From: Thermobacillus xylanilyticus
GTDB lineage: Bacteria > Bacillota > Bacilli > Paenibacillales > Paenibacillaceae
Assembly: GCF_907165215.1 (NCBI RefSeq)
Contig: NZ_CAJRAY010000043.1
Coordinates: forward strand, 110,190-174,189
DNA: 64,000 nt
Direction of reading: 5' to 3'
The notes beneath the pieces were generated by a model. It made no database searches and was not told the origin of the DNA. It saw only the letters and a list, made by a program, of their open reading frames with translations. Positions 17,845 to 26,649 of the stretch are shown here, one piece after another. Positions within the stretch are counted from its first letter, which is position 1, and every line of letters begins with the position of its first letter. The position numbers and the translations under genes are program-made.

Positions 17845-18552
17845 ATGGCAAACCAGCCTGTACTCATCCGCGCCGCATCGCTGGTGAAGCGTTACGGCCG
17901 GCGCACCGTCGTCGACGGCATCAGCCTCTCCGTGAACGCGGGCGAAGTGCTGGCCGTCATCGGCCCGAACGGCGCGGGCAAATCGACGACGCTTGATCTG
18001 ATCCTCCGCCTTCGCACGCCCGATGAGGGAACCGTGGAATATGCGGAATCGCATCTCCGTCGCCGCATCGGCGTCCAGTTGCAGTCGACGCCGCTCTTCC
18101 CCGGCTTTACGGCGCTTGAGAACATGCGGCTGGCCGCCGCATTCCATCGCCTGCGGCTGCGGGACGCCGAGCTGCTGCGCCGCCTGGCCGCCTGCGGACT
18201 CGCCGACGCGGCGAAGACCGACGCCGCGCGTCTGTCCGGAGGCCAGCAGAAGCGGCTCGCCATCGCGATGGCGCTCGTCCACGATCCGAAGCTGCTCTTC
18301 CTTGACGAGCCGACGGCTGCGCTCGATCCCAGAGCCCGCCGGGAAGTCCGGGAGCTCATCGGCTCGCTGGCCGAAGGCGGCACCTCCGTCGTCTTCACGT
18401 CGCACGAGATGGAGGAAGTCCATCGCCTCGCCGACCGGATCGTATTCATCGGCGCCGGGCGCATTCTTGCGGAAGGCACGCCCGAATCGCTGCTTGACGC
18501 CTATCACGCTCCTGATCTGGAACAACTGTATCTCCGGCTGACGGCGGGTTGA
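17845..18552 (+). CDS. ABC transporter ATP-binding protein (exporter)
   Basis: About 235 residues, a complete ATPase subunit: Walker A IGPNGAGKST, Q-loop VQLQST, signature LSGGQQKR, Walker B LLFLDEPTA and H-loop VFTSHEMEEV. This pattern is the NatA/DrrA type used by ABC-2 exporters. AAAGGAG lies 8-9 bases before the ATG at 17845; a GTG at 17836 is too close. It is paired with the permease 37 bp downstream and controlled by the upstream PadR protein. Drug, peptide or lipid export is possible. Confidence 0.92.
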   Translation: MANQPVLIRAASLVKRYGRRTVVDGISLSVNAGEVLAVIGPNGAGKSTTLDLILRLRTPDEGTVEYAESHLRRRIGVQLQSTPLFPGFTALENMRLAAAFHRLRLRDAELLRRLAACGLADAAKTDAARLSGGQQKRLAIAMALVHDPKLLFLDEPTAALDPRARREVRELIGSLAEGGTSVVFTSHEMEEVHRLADRIVFIGAGRILAEGTPESLLDAYHAPDLEQLYLRLTAG

Positions 18553-18589
18553 ACCGCGAAATCATTTCATAAAGGGAGGAATCCGCTCC

Positions 18590-19339
18590 GTGTTCGCTGT
18601 TTTTCGCACGCTGCTGATCGGCCAGTTCCGGGATGCGCACACGCTGTTCTGGACCATTCTGCTCCCGTTCGCGCTGCTGATCGGCCTCGGACTGTATTTC
18701 GACGAGCCCGTTTATGCCGAACGGCTGCTCGCAGGCGTAGTGGCCGTCAACATCCTGTTCGGTCCCGGCATGGTCACCCCGTTTCAAGTGATGACGCTCC
18801 GCAACCGGGGCGTGTTCAAACTGCTCCGGGCGGCATCTCTGCCGACTTCGGCGTTCATTGCCGCTTCCGCTCTCGCCCGCACGGCGCTGTCCCTCGTCGT
18901 AGGCGCCTGCCTGGTCGCGGCGAGCGCCGTCGGCTTTGGCGTCAAACCGACGATTCCCGGGCTTGCGCTGATGCTGTTTGCCCTGCTTCTCGGCTCTGTC
19001 TGCTTCACGGCCGTCGGATTCATCACCGGCAATCTGGCGCGGAACGAAAGCGACACCAGCATGATCTCGAACCTGGTCTGCCTGCCGATGCTGTTCGCAA
19101 GCGAAGCGTTCTACTCGCTCGAACATGCCCCGCAATGGGTCAAAATCGCAAGCCTCCTCCATCCGTTCTCGCATTTCGTCGATCTGCTGTCCGCGGCGGT
19201 GCACGGAAGCCGGCAGGCCGACACCTGGACCTCTGCCGCGGCGCTCGCCGGATTCACGGCCGTCTGTCTGGCCGTCGCGGCCGCCACATTCCGATGGGAT
19301 CAAGAAGGCGTCCGTTTCCGTTTTTTGGTGAAAGATTGA
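18590..19339 (+). CDS. ABC-2 type exporter permease
   Basis: 249 residues and six predicted helices, in the ABC-2 membrane family. A conserved-looking segment NRGVFKLLRAASLPTSAFIAAS precedes helix 3, and NLVCLPMLFASEAFYSLEHAPQW the fifth. The start is GTG with AAAGGGAGGA about 10 bases upstream. It would form the channel of the exporter whose ATPase is the preceding gene; two copies per complex are expected. Confidence 0.88.
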   Translation: MFAVFRTLLIGQFRDAHTLFWTILLPFALLIGLGLYFDEPVYAERLLAGVVAVNILFGPGMVTPFQVMTLRNRGVFKLLRAASLPTSAFIAASALARTALSLVVGACLVAASAVGFGVKPTIPGLALMLFALLLGSVCFTAVGFITGNLARNESDTSMISNLVCLPMLFASEAFYSLEHAPQWVKIASLLHPFSHFVDLLSAAVHGSRQADTWTSAAALAGFTAVCLAVAAATFRWDQEGVRFRFLVKD

Positions 19340-19489
19340 AAAACAGTCCGGGGTGATGGATAATGGAGACGGATCGAACGTCTTAAGATGCGCCATCCGG
19401 AACGATCCGTACCGAGACCGGAAACCGGCCGGACCCGCAACGATTCGTCGCCGGCTGACGGTCATCTTGTTACGGGAGACTGCAGTTGA

Positions 19490-20611
19490 ATGGTGAATCT
19501 TCGGGACGATTTCCGGCTCTATAAACTTGCATATCAACACGATCGAATCGGCAAAGCGTTCGTTGACCGTCAAGGGCGGCTGTCGGATGCCAATCCCGCC
19601 TTGTGCGGCATGCTCAGGCTCGGGCCGGAAGAGCTTGCCGGGCGCACCGTGCCGGACCTGTTCCCGGATCTGCCGTGGCGCGAGCCTCTGGAACCGCTGT
19701 CGGCCAAATGCCGGTATGAACCGCCCGCCGGAGAACCACGGTGGCTGCACGTCCACCTTACGCTGCTGGAAGACGGCGAAAGGCACGTCGGCGGGAGGTC
19801 CGCGGCCGGCATCCTGCAAGTGGAAGATTTGTCCGCCGCCGTTCATCTGGAAGAGGAGATCCGGAGGCTGAAGCGGGATGCGGACACGCTGGGCAGGGCG
19901 GAGCACATGCTCCAATCGGAGAAGCTCGCCGCCGCGGGCCAGCTTGCCGCCGGCATTGCGCACGAGATCCGCAATCCGCTGACTTCGCTGAAGGGGTTTC
20001 TGCAGCTGCTCAAATCGGGTTCGTCTTCGGCAGCCAAGCGCGACGCCTATCTCACCATCATGCTGGAGGAATTGGGACGGATCGAGCAAATTCTCGGCGA
20101 ACTGCTCGTGCTCTCCCGCCCCAGCTCCGTGCAATACGCCAAGACCCGCATCGCGCAATTGATCCGCCATGTCGTGCTGCTGCTGCAACCCCAGGCCGTC
20201 ATGCGCGGCGTCGAGATCGCGGTGCGCCCGATTTCGGAGACGGCCTACATCTACTGCGACGAGAATCAGATCAAACAGGTGCTCATCAACATCGTGAAGA
20301 ACGGCATCGAAGCGATGGAGAACGGCGGCACGCTCTCGATCGAGGCCGCCGCGGATCAGGAGACCGCCGCGATCCGGATTGCCGATCAGGGAATCGGCAT
20401 CCCCCCGGACAAGCTGGACCGGCTGGGCAGCCCGTTCTTCACGACGAAGGAGAACGGCACGGGCCTCGGCCTCACGGTCTGCTACAGAATCATTCGGAAT
20501 CACGGCGGGCGGATCGAGGTGGAAAGCCGGCAAGGCGAAGGCACGACGTTTACCCTCTACCTGCCGGTCGAGGGCCGTCCGCCGGACAAGTCCAGAGACG
20601 CCCCGGTGTGA
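19490..20611 (+). CDS. Soluble PAS-domain sensor histidine kinase (sporulation-kinase-like)
   Basis: 373 residues without membrane helices. A PAS domain (residues ~10-115) begins HDRIGKAFVDRQGRLSDANPALCGML. The HisKA domain has the H-box AAGIAHEIRNPLTSLKGFLQLL with phosphoacceptor His158, and the ATPase domain shows ENQIKQVLINIVKNGIEAM (N-box), DQGIGI (G1) and ENGTGLGL (G2). This arrangement resembles cytoplasmic kinases KinA/KinE that feed the Spo0 phosphorelay. No response regulator is adjacent, so it is an orphan kinase; a sporulation role is inference. The next gene starts 70 bp downstream on the same strand. Confidence 0.9.
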   Translation: MVNLRDDFRLYKLAYQHDRIGKAFVDRQGRLSDANPALCGMLRLGPEELAGRTVPDLFPDLPWREPLEPLSAKCRYEPPAGEPRWLHVHLTLLEDGERHVGGRSAAGILQVEDLSAAVHLEEEIRRLKRDADTLGRAEHMLQSEKLAAAGQLAAGIAHEIRNPLTSLKGFLQLLKSGSSSAAKRDAYLTIMLEELGRIEQILGELLVLSRPSSVQYAKTRIAQLIRHVVLLLQPQAVMRGVEIAVRPISETAYIYCDENQIKQVLINIVKNGIEAMENGGTLSIEAAADQETAAIRIADQGIGIPPDKLDRLGSPFFTTKENGTGLGLTVCYRIIRNHGGRIEVESRQGEGTTFTLYLPVEGRPPDKSRDAPV

Positions 20612-20681
20612 GCGGCTTCGCATCAACCGCGTGAAACCTGCGGCCGGCGACACCGTAGAATTGCCAGAGGTGAACCGACAG

Positions 20682-21575
20682 ATGGATCTGAAGACAGCGT
20701 ACGAACGGCTCGGGCTTCCCGAAGACGCCACCCGCGACATGGTGGAGAAACGCTACGACATGCTGCTGCGTCAGGAACGGCGCCGCATCCGGGAAGGCGG
20801 CGGAGAAAGCCCCGAATTTGCGGAGATTACGCGCGCCTACCGTTTCATCCTGGAACAGGAAGAGAAGCAGGCCGTAACGGAGCTGACCGAGCAGCAGTAC
20901 GGCAAGTACAAACAGTTCGCCGGACTGGCCGAGAAAATCGACCACTTCTTCAGCTACTACAAATGGCACACGCTCGGCGCCATCCTGCTCATCGGAGCCA
21001 TCATATACGGAATCAACGCCTACATCGAGCACAAGGAAGAACAGGCCCGCCTTGCCGCGCTGCCGCCCATTGATGTGGACGGCATGATTCTTGGGCAGTT
21101 TTTCGTTTCGGACGGCAGCGCGGACACGGAAAACCTTGAAGCCGTCATGCTCGGCCATTTCCCGGACTGGAAGCGCGTGGAGCTACAATTGCTCACGTTC
21201 TCCCTGGAAGGGCGCAGCCAACTGGACATCGCGATGCTCCAGAAGGCGTCGGTGCTGCTCGCCACGGAGAAGCCGGACATTTACATTCTGGACAGCGAGA
21301 CGTATCCCTGGCTCGCGCAGACCGGCATTCTGATGGAACTCGATGAATGGGCGGCCGGCAGGTTCTCTTCCCTGCTCCCGGAAGGCGCAGCCGTCAAGGC
21401 GTTCGGCGGCGAGGAGAACGGCGAGCATATTTACGGCATCGATCTGTCGGACAGCCCGCTGATCGGCGAACTGCCGCTCTACAAGGAGCGCTTCATCGTC
21501 GGCATCCGGCGCGACGCCGAGCGCGCCGACAATGCGCTTCATCTGATTGAAACCTATCTGCGGTCGATACCATGA
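20682..21575 (+). CDS. Membrane protein with cytoplasmic J-domain-like N-terminus
   Basis: 297 residues. Residues 1-65 resemble a J domain (MDLKTAYERLGLPEDATRD at the start, then a helix with RYDMLLRQERRR and FAEITRAYRFIL), but the essential HPD tripeptide is missing, so stimulation of DnaK is doubtful. One membrane helix lies near 105-122 (TLGAILLIGAIIYGINAYIE). The outer ~170 residues contain DIYILDSETYPWLAQTGILMELDEW and look like a fragment of a binding-protein fold. AGAGGTGA precedes the ATG at 20682. It may be cotranscribed with the histidine kinase; the function is unknown. Confidence 0.75.
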   Translation: MDLKTAYERLGLPEDATRDMVEKRYDMLLRQERRRIREGGGESPEFAEITRAYRFILEQEEKQAVTELTEQQYGKYKQFAGLAEKIDHFFSYYKWHTLGAILLIGAIIYGINAYIEHKEEQARLAALPPIDVDGMILGQFFVSDGSADTENLEAVMLGHFPDWKRVELQLLTFSLEGRSQLDIAMLQKASVLLATEKPDIYILDSETYPWLAQTGILMELDEWAAGRFSSLLPEGAAVKAFGGEENGEHIYGIDLSDSPLIGELPLYKERFIVGIRRDAERADNALHLIETYLRSIP

Positions 21576-21588
21576 CGGACATACGCGG

Positions 21589-21627
21589 AAGGCTCCCTCT
21601 GCCCGCATCGGGCGAAGGGAGCCTTCT
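21589..21627. terminator. Two-way terminator between convergent genes
   Basis: GAAGGCTCCCT pairs with AGGGAGCCTTC around a 17-base loop that can itself pair (GCCC/GGGC). It lies between the stops of the J-like protein gene and the AbrB-family gene; the short pyrimidine tract TTCTTC follows on the plus strand. Confidence 0.7.
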
Positions 21628-21632
21628 TCGCA

Positions 21633-22727
21633 TTACCCGGTCCGCACCGTCCGGCTCTTCCGCCATCTGAACGCCAGACGGATGAGCGGCGGCGCGGCCA
21701 TCAGCACGAACAGCAGCCGGAACAACTGGTAGGCGGTGACCTGCGCTTCATCCGCCCCCAGCACGATCGCGGTCACGGCCATTTCCCCGAGGCCGCCGGG
21801 CGCGAGCGCGAGGAACCATGTCACGATCGAATCTCCTTCGAAAGCCGACCATACCCGTGCGGCCAGCGCCGTCAGGAGAATGAGCAAGACGGCGAAGAGC
21901 AGCGAGAGCGGTCCGAATCGGCGGTTCGTGAGCAGAATGCGCGGCTGCACCCGGCAGCCGATGAAGATGCCGATGGCAAGCTGGGCGGCGGCGATGAGCG
22001 GCCGGGGAGCGGCCGGCCACGGCCATCCGGCAACGGCCGCCGCTCCGACGATCAGCACCGGCCCGAGAAACTCCCCCGCCGGCAGGCGGAATCGCCGGCC
22101 GAGCCACGCGGCCAGCGGCACAAGCGGCAGCGCGGCGTATCCGGCCCAGGACGGCAGGCCGGCCAAGGCGCCGGAAGCGGCCGCTCCCCCGCCGGCCGCC
22201 GCTGCGCCCGATGCGCCCGCGGAATCGCCGGCGAACCACGCCGCCAGGAACGGCACCGTATACAACACGACAACGAGCCGCGACGTCTGCATGATCGCGA
22301 CGTTGCCCGCATTCGCGCCCCGCATTTCGTCCGCGAGCAGCACCATCTGCGTCAGCCCGCCCGGCATGCTGCCGAGCACGCCGTCCTGGATGCTCAGGCC
22401 GGTCAGTTTCGCGAACGCGAGCCCGATCATCGTGCTGACGGCGGTCCACAGCCCTGCCGCCAGCACCATGAACGGCAGCTCCCGGGTGATCGTCATCGCC
22501 GCGCCGAGCGTCATCGTGCAGCCGAGCACATAGGCCACGACCATGACGCCGGCATCGCCGAGCAGGCGCGGCCACGCCGCCAGCCCGGGCCGGGTTGTGT
22601 TCAGCGTCATCACGCCGAACGCGGCGCCCAGTATCCACGGCAAAGGCAGTCCGAGCGACGCGAACAACCCGCCTCCCGCCGCCCCGGCGGCGAATGTCAT
22701 CCATACTTTGGCATAAGTCCGATCCAT
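21633..22727 (-). CDS. AbrB family membrane protein (putative transporter)
   Basis: About 364 residues with ten or more membrane helices. The family (named for AbrB/ammonia monooxygenase-associated membrane proteins, with an internal duplication) is recognised from PLPWILGAAFGVM near the start, GSMPGGLTQMVLLADEM in the middle, and the equivalent ALAPGGLGEMAVTAIVLGAD near the end; the two PGG motifs mark the duplicated halves. The start at 22727 has GGGAGGA 9 bases upstream. A small-molecule transport role is assumed for the family, but the substrate is not known. Confidence 0.88.
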   Translation of the reverse strand: MDRTYAKVWMTFAAGAAGGGLFASLGLPLPWILGAAFGVMTLNTTRPGLAAWPRLLGDAGVMVVAYVLGCTMTLGAAMTITRELPFMVLAAGLWTAVSTMIGLAFAKLTGLSIQDGVLGSMPGGLTQMVLLADEMRGANAGNVAIMQTSRLVVVLYTVPFLAAWFAGDSAGASGAAAAGGGAAASGALAGLPSWAGYAALPLVPLAAWLGRRFRLPAGEFLGPVLIVGAAAVAGWPWPAAPRPLIAAAQLAIGIFIGCRVQPRILLTNRRFGPLSLLFAVLLILLTALAARVWSAFEGDSIVTWFLALAPGGLGEMAVTAIVLGADEAQVTAYQLFRLLFVLMAAPPLIRLAFRWRKSRTVRTG

Positions 22728-22792
22728 GCTGCATTCCTCCCGGATCTCCCGGCTTCCATTATGACACCGAAACCGCTTTCCCGCCAACAAAC

Positions 22793-22825
22793 CGGCAGCC
22801 GGACGCCTTCCGCGCCCGGCTGCCG
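22793..22825 (-). terminator. Strong GC-rich hairpin, possible terminator relic
   Basis: CGGCAGCCGG and CCGGCTGCCG form a perfect 10-bp stem with a 13-base loop. On the minus strand it is followed by GTTTGTTGG, a weak T-tract. It sits 39 bp after the end of the degenerate coding stretch at 22864-23052 and may be that gene's old terminator. Confidence 0.45.
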
Positions 22826-22863
22826 TAACTGTGCCGATTCTTTCACCTGGTGAACCTTTCAGC

Positions 22864-23052
22864 CTATTGAAGGTTAACGGTGCTGACTATCAGCCCCGTC
22901 AAATCGGCCGGCGCGCCGTCCGCGCGCGTAATGCGCACCGTGCGAGGCTCTCCCGGCAGCAGGCCGAAAGTTCCATCTCGGATGCTCCTTCCGTGTTGTT
23001 CCGTCAGCCTTCCGGTCTTCGGATGCGGGAAGGCCCGGAACGGTCTCCCCCA
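22864..23052 (-). pseudogene. Possible decayed C-terminus of a sugar hydrolase
   Basis: A frame of 62 sense codons ends in TAG but has no start codon and is bounded upstream by TAA. Its last 35 codons read GTFGLLPGEPRTVRITRAD then GAPADLTGLIVSTVNLQ, which resembles the beta-sandwich end of GH2-type glycosidases. The first half looks non-homologous. The stretch lies in a 550-bp gap between the AbrB gene and the GH31 gene, next to a terminator-like hairpin, so a decayed glycosidase gene is a reasonable guess. The rest of the gap, 23053-23230, shows only short open frames without ribosome sites. Confidence 0.3.
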
Positions 23053-23234
23053 TTATAGCACAGCATTAACATGCGTTGCACGGAAGGAAGCGGCGCAATC
23101 GGCGTCCCGCGAACGGCTTGGGTCACGCTCACCGAAGAACAGCGGGGCGAAACGTTCCGCACGATGATCGAGCGGGTGCCACCCCATCGCCGGCCGAGGC
23201 CGAAACGCCGTTAAGCGGCCCCCCGCGCACGGGA

Positions 23235-23264
23235 AAGCCCCTGTCCGCTTCCGGACAGGGGCTT
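23235..23264 (-). terminator. Terminator of the GH31 operon
   Basis: A perfect 13-bp stem, AAGCCCCTGTCCG with its complement around a CTTC loop, lies just past the GH31 stop codon. The downstream T-tract on the minus strand is short (TTTCCC). Confidence 0.72.
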
Positions 23265-23278
23265 CGCTTGCATTGATC

Positions 23279-25603
23279 TTATTTCAACCGAACCTGAATG
23301 TGTTGCGTCCGCTCGTCCATGATCAGCCGAACGCCCTGTTCGCCCGCTTCCCACCGGCAGCCTTCCGCCGATTCGATCGCGTCGACATTGCGCAGCACGA
23401 GCGTCCACGGACCGGCGGCGCCTTCGGCACATACATCGATCGTCCGGCCGCTGCGCAGAGCCGTCACGCGCATCACGGGCTTGCCGTCCGTGCCGTGAAT
23501 GACCGCGGCCGCTTCCGCGCCGTCCTGAAGCTCGAACGCGTGCAGCTCCGCACCCGCCGCGTAATCGTAGTCCGGTCGGCTGTCGACCGCCCCCATGGCC
23601 ACGATGCTGCCCTGGCGGGCGAGCAGCGGAACGCCGAAATAATCGTACTGCTCGCGGACCCAGCGCCCGCCCTCGATTCTTTTGCCGGTGACAAGATGCG
23701 TCCAGACGCCTTCCGGCACGTAATAGAACGCTTCGCCCCGGTCGTTGAAGATCGGCGCGACGAGCAGCGAGCCGCCAAGCATGTACTGGCGGTCCAACCC
23801 GTGGCAGTTCGGATCGTCCGGAAACTCGAGCACCATTGCCCGCATGACCGGAACGCCCGTCTCGGAAGCCTCGCAGGCCGTGCGGTACAGGTAGGGCATG
23901 AGCCGGCACTTCAACTTCGTGAAGTAGCGCAGCACGTCGACCGCCTCGTCATCGAACAGCCACGGCACGCGGTACGACTGGTTGCCGTGCAGCCGGCTGT
24001 GCGAGGAGAGCAGGCCGAACGCCGTCCAGCGTTTGTACAGATCCGGCGTCGCGGTCAGTTCGAAGCCGCTGATGTCATGGCTCCAGAAACCGAACCCGCT
24101 CAGGCCGAGCGAGAGGCCGCCGCGCAGCGTCTCCGCCATCGAGGCGTACGTCGCCGAGCAGTCCCCGCCCCAGTGCACGGGGAACTTCTGCGACCCCGCG
24201 GTGGCCGAACGGGCGAACACCATCGCCTCGTTCTTCCCGCGGACTTCCTCCAGCGCCTCGAACACGGTTTTGTTGTAGAGGTACGTATAGTAGTTGTGCA
24301 TTTTCACCGGATCGGAGCCGTCGTAATAGATGACATCCGTCGGAATGCGCTCGCCGAAGTCCGTCTTGAAGCAGTCCACGCCCATCTTCAGCAGCTCGAT
24401 CAGCTTGTCCTTGAACCAGCGCGCGGCGGCGGGGTTCGTGAAATCGACCAGCCCCATGCCGGCCTGCCAGCGGTCCCATTGCCAGACGCTGCCGTCTTTG
24501 TTCTTGACGAGATAGCCGTTTTCCTTGCCTTCCCGGAACAAATACGATTTCTGCGCAATGTAGGGGTTGATCCAGACGCAGATGCGCAGCCCCTTGTCCT
24601 TCATCCGCTTCAGCATGCCTTCCGGATCGGGGAACACGTCCTTGTTCCATTGGAAGTCGCACCACTGAAACTCTTTCATCCAGAAGCAGTCGAAATGGAA
24701 GACGTGCAGCGGCACATCGCGCTCCAGCATGCCGTCGATGAAATGGTTGACCGTCCCCTCATCGTAGCTCGTCGTGAAGGAAGTCGTCAGCCACAGTCCG
24801 AACGACCACGCGGGCGGAAGCGCGGGTTTCCCCGTCAGGGTCGTGTAGTTCGTGAGCACGTCCTTCATGGATTCGCCGCCCACGATGTAGTATTTCAGCG
24901 ATTCGCCCGGCAGGCTGAACTGGACCCGGGAGACGAGCTCGGAACCGATCTCGTACGAGACTTTCTCGGGATGCGCGACGAACACGCCGTAACCGTAGCT
25001 GGACAAGTAGAAGGGCACATTCTTGTACGCCTGCTCGCTGCAGGTGCCGCCATCCTCGTTCCACAGATCGACGACCTGACCGTTCTTGATGAACGGCGTG
25101 AACCGTTCCCCGAGGCCATAGATGCTCTCGCCGATGCCGAGATCCAACTGTTCGCGAATGTACGCTTCCCCGCTTGCGGCCTTGATATAAGCCGGGCCCT
25201 TCGAGCCGGAGCCGGTCAGCCGCCTTCCCTCATAAAAATAATCCACGTTCCAGCCGCCCTGCTTCCGGATGGAGACGGACAGCTTCCCGCTCGTCAGCGT
25301 GATCGCCTCCGGTCCGTCCTCGACGCTGACGCTTCCCGCACCGGGCGCGTGGAGCTCATACTCGGGGCCGGCCGGGTCCGCGCCCTGGAAATGGGAATAT
25401 TCCACGCAGATGACGTCCTCCATGGGCGAGCTGAACTTCGCCGTGATCAGCGCCGTATTGAGGGTGTCGCCGGGATGGTTGATCTTCTTGGTGGACGCGT
25501 ACACCGTCACCGATCCGCCATCGATCTCATGGTCGCGAATCTCGATCGGGTACAGCACGTTGTAACCCGCGCGTATATGCCAGTAGCCGTCTGTAAATTT
25601 CAC
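23279..25603 (-). CDS. Alpha-xylosidase, glycoside hydrolase family 31 (YicI-like)
   Basis: About 774 residues. The best start is the GTG at 25603 (GGGAGGGG 7 bases upstream), giving MKFTDGYWHIRAGYN, the usual N-terminus of YicI-type alpha-xylosidases; a frame extending to 25663 has no ribosome site. With this numbering the nucleophile is Asp415 in KTDFGERIP and the acid/base Asp481 in HWGGDCSATYASM, almost the same as E. coli YicI (416 and 482). The order is a beta-sandwich, (beta/alpha)8 barrel, then two beta domains. It releases alpha-linked xylose from xyloglucan-type oligosaccharides in the cytoplasm. It is the last gene of a LacI-controlled importer operon. Confidence 0.95.
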   Translation of the reverse strand: MKFTDGYWHIRAGYNVLYPIEIRDHEIDGGSVTVYASTKKINHPGDTLNTALITAKFSSPMEDVICVEYSHFQGADPAGPEYELHAPGAGSVSVEDGPEAITLTSGKLSVSIRKQGGWNVDYFYEGRRLTGSGSKGPAYIKAASGEAYIREQLDLGIGESIYGLGERFTPFIKNGQVVDLWNEDGGTCSEQAYKNVPFYLSSYGYGVFVAHPEKVSYEIGSELVSRVQFSLPGESLKYYIVGGESMKDVLTNYTTLTGKPALPPAWSFGLWLTTSFTTSYDEGTVNHFIDGMLERDVPLHVFHFDCFWMKEFQWCDFQWNKDVFPDPEGMLKRMKDKGLRICVWINPYIAQKSYLFREGKENGYLVKNKDGSVWQWDRWQAGMGLVDFTNPAAARWFKDKLIELLKMGVDCFKTDFGERIPTDVIYYDGSDPVKMHNYYTYLYNKTVFEALEEVRGKNEAMVFARSATAGSQKFPVHWGGDCSATYASMAETLRGGLSLGLSGFGFWSHDISGFELTATPDLYKRWTAFGLLSSHSRLHGNQSYRVPWLFDDEAVDVLRYFTKLKCRLMPYLYRTACEASETGVPVMRAMVLEFPDDPNCHGLDRQYMLGGSLLVAPIFNDRGEAFYYVPEGVWTHLVTGKRIEGGRWVREQYDYFGVPLLARQGSIVAMGAVDSRPDYDYAAGAELHAFELQDGAEAAAVIHGTDGKPVMRVTALRSGRTIDVCAEGAAGPWTLVLRNVDAIESAEGCRWEAGEQGVRLIMDERTQHIQVRLK

Positions 25604-25673
25604 TGATGGTCCCCTCCCGCTGTACTCCCATTGGTGATGGTCTTTCAATCTTTGCTTCAACATGCCGCTTTGT

Positions 25674-26645
25674 CTATGGCATCAAATCGGGTATGACATG
25701 GCGCGGATTACCGTGCACGAGGGCGTCCGTCAAATTGCGCACGGCCATCATCGCCATCGCGTGCCGCGTCCGCGCGGTCGCCGAACCGAGATGCGGAAGC
25801 GCGACGACATTGTCGAGCGCAAGCAGCGGGTGGTCGGGCGCGATCGGCTCCTTCTCGTACACATCCAGCCCCGCCGCCCGGATCGTGCCGCTCCTGAGCG
25901 CCCGGACGAGCGCCGCCTCGTCGACCGTCTCGCCCCTTGAGACGTTGACGAATACCGCGGTCTTCTTCATCAACGAAAACTGCCGCTCGCCCATCATGCG
26001 GCGCGTCTCCCGGGTCAGGGGCGCGAGCATGACGACGAAGTCGGACGACTGCAGGAGTTCCTCGAGCGGGCTGTATACGACGCCCAGCTTCCGCTCGGCC
26101 TCGACTTTCCGCGAACGGTTGCAGTAGAGCACGTCCATTTCAAAGCCGAAACGGGCCCTGCGGGCTACCGCCTCGCCGATTCTGCCCATGCCGATGATGC
26201 CGAGCATGGCGTGATGGACATCGAGTCCGAACCGGTCGCGGTCCGGTCCCGGCATCCATTTGCCGCTCCTGACGAACCGGTCCATCTCCGTCACCCGGCG
26301 GGCGGCAGCGAGCATGAGAGCGAACGTCAAATCCGCTACCGAATCATCCGTCACGTGCGGCGTATGCATGCCGATAATGCCGCGCCGTCTCATCGCCTCG
26401 AGATCCAGGTTGTTGTACCCGACCGACAAATTGCTGACCGCCCGCAGCCTGGGCAGCGCCTCCAGCAGCCCGGCGTCCACCGGCGTGCCGGTGACGATGA
26501 TTCCTTCCGCCTCCGCGGCGGCCTCGCGCAATTGATCGGCCGCGATCGGTCCGGGCCCTGTCCAATAACCGCAGTCGAAATGTTCCTCCAGATGCGCCTT
26601 CGCTTCCGCGGGCAGTTCGCATGCCGCGTATACTTTCCGTTTCAC
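25674..26645 (-). CDS. D-2-hydroxyacid dehydrogenase (glyoxylate/2-ketogluconate reductase type)
   Basis: 323 residues. The NAD(P)-binding Rossmann motif is LGIIGMGRIGEAVARRA (around 150-166). Catalytic residues expected for the family are Arg in VFVNVSRGETVDE (with the Arg of SRG), Glu in GLDVYEKEP, and His in VALPHLGSAT. It oxidises or reduces a 2-hydroxyacid/2-ketoacid pair in the cytoplasm. It ends 70 bp before the GH31 start and begins 4 bp after the upstream permease, so it belongs to the alpha-xyloside operon; its physiological substrate is not clear. Confidence 0.9.
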   Translation of the reverse strand: MKRKVYAACELPAEAKAHLEEHFDCGYWTGPGPIAADQLREAAAEAEGIIVTGTPVDAGLLEALPRLRAVSNLSVGYNNLDLEAMRRRGIIGMHTPHVTDDSVADLTFALMLAAARRVTEMDRFVRSGKWMPGPDRDRFGLDVHHAMLGIIGMGRIGEAVARRARFGFEMDVLYCNRSRKVEAERKLGVVYSPLEELLQSSDFVVMLAPLTRETRRMMGERQFSLMKKTAVFVNVSRGETVDEAALVRALRSGTIRAAGLDVYEKEPIAPDHPLLALDNVVALPHLGSATARTRHAMAMMAVRNLTDALVHGNPRHVIPDLMP

Positions 26646-26649
26646 GGGC

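Noticed and set aside
22880-23167. Short plus-strand frames at 22880-23276, including one of 95 codons
   Set aside because: No ribosome site or recognisable protein feature; one 47-codon frame (23070-23213) looks slightly better but has no ribosome site either.
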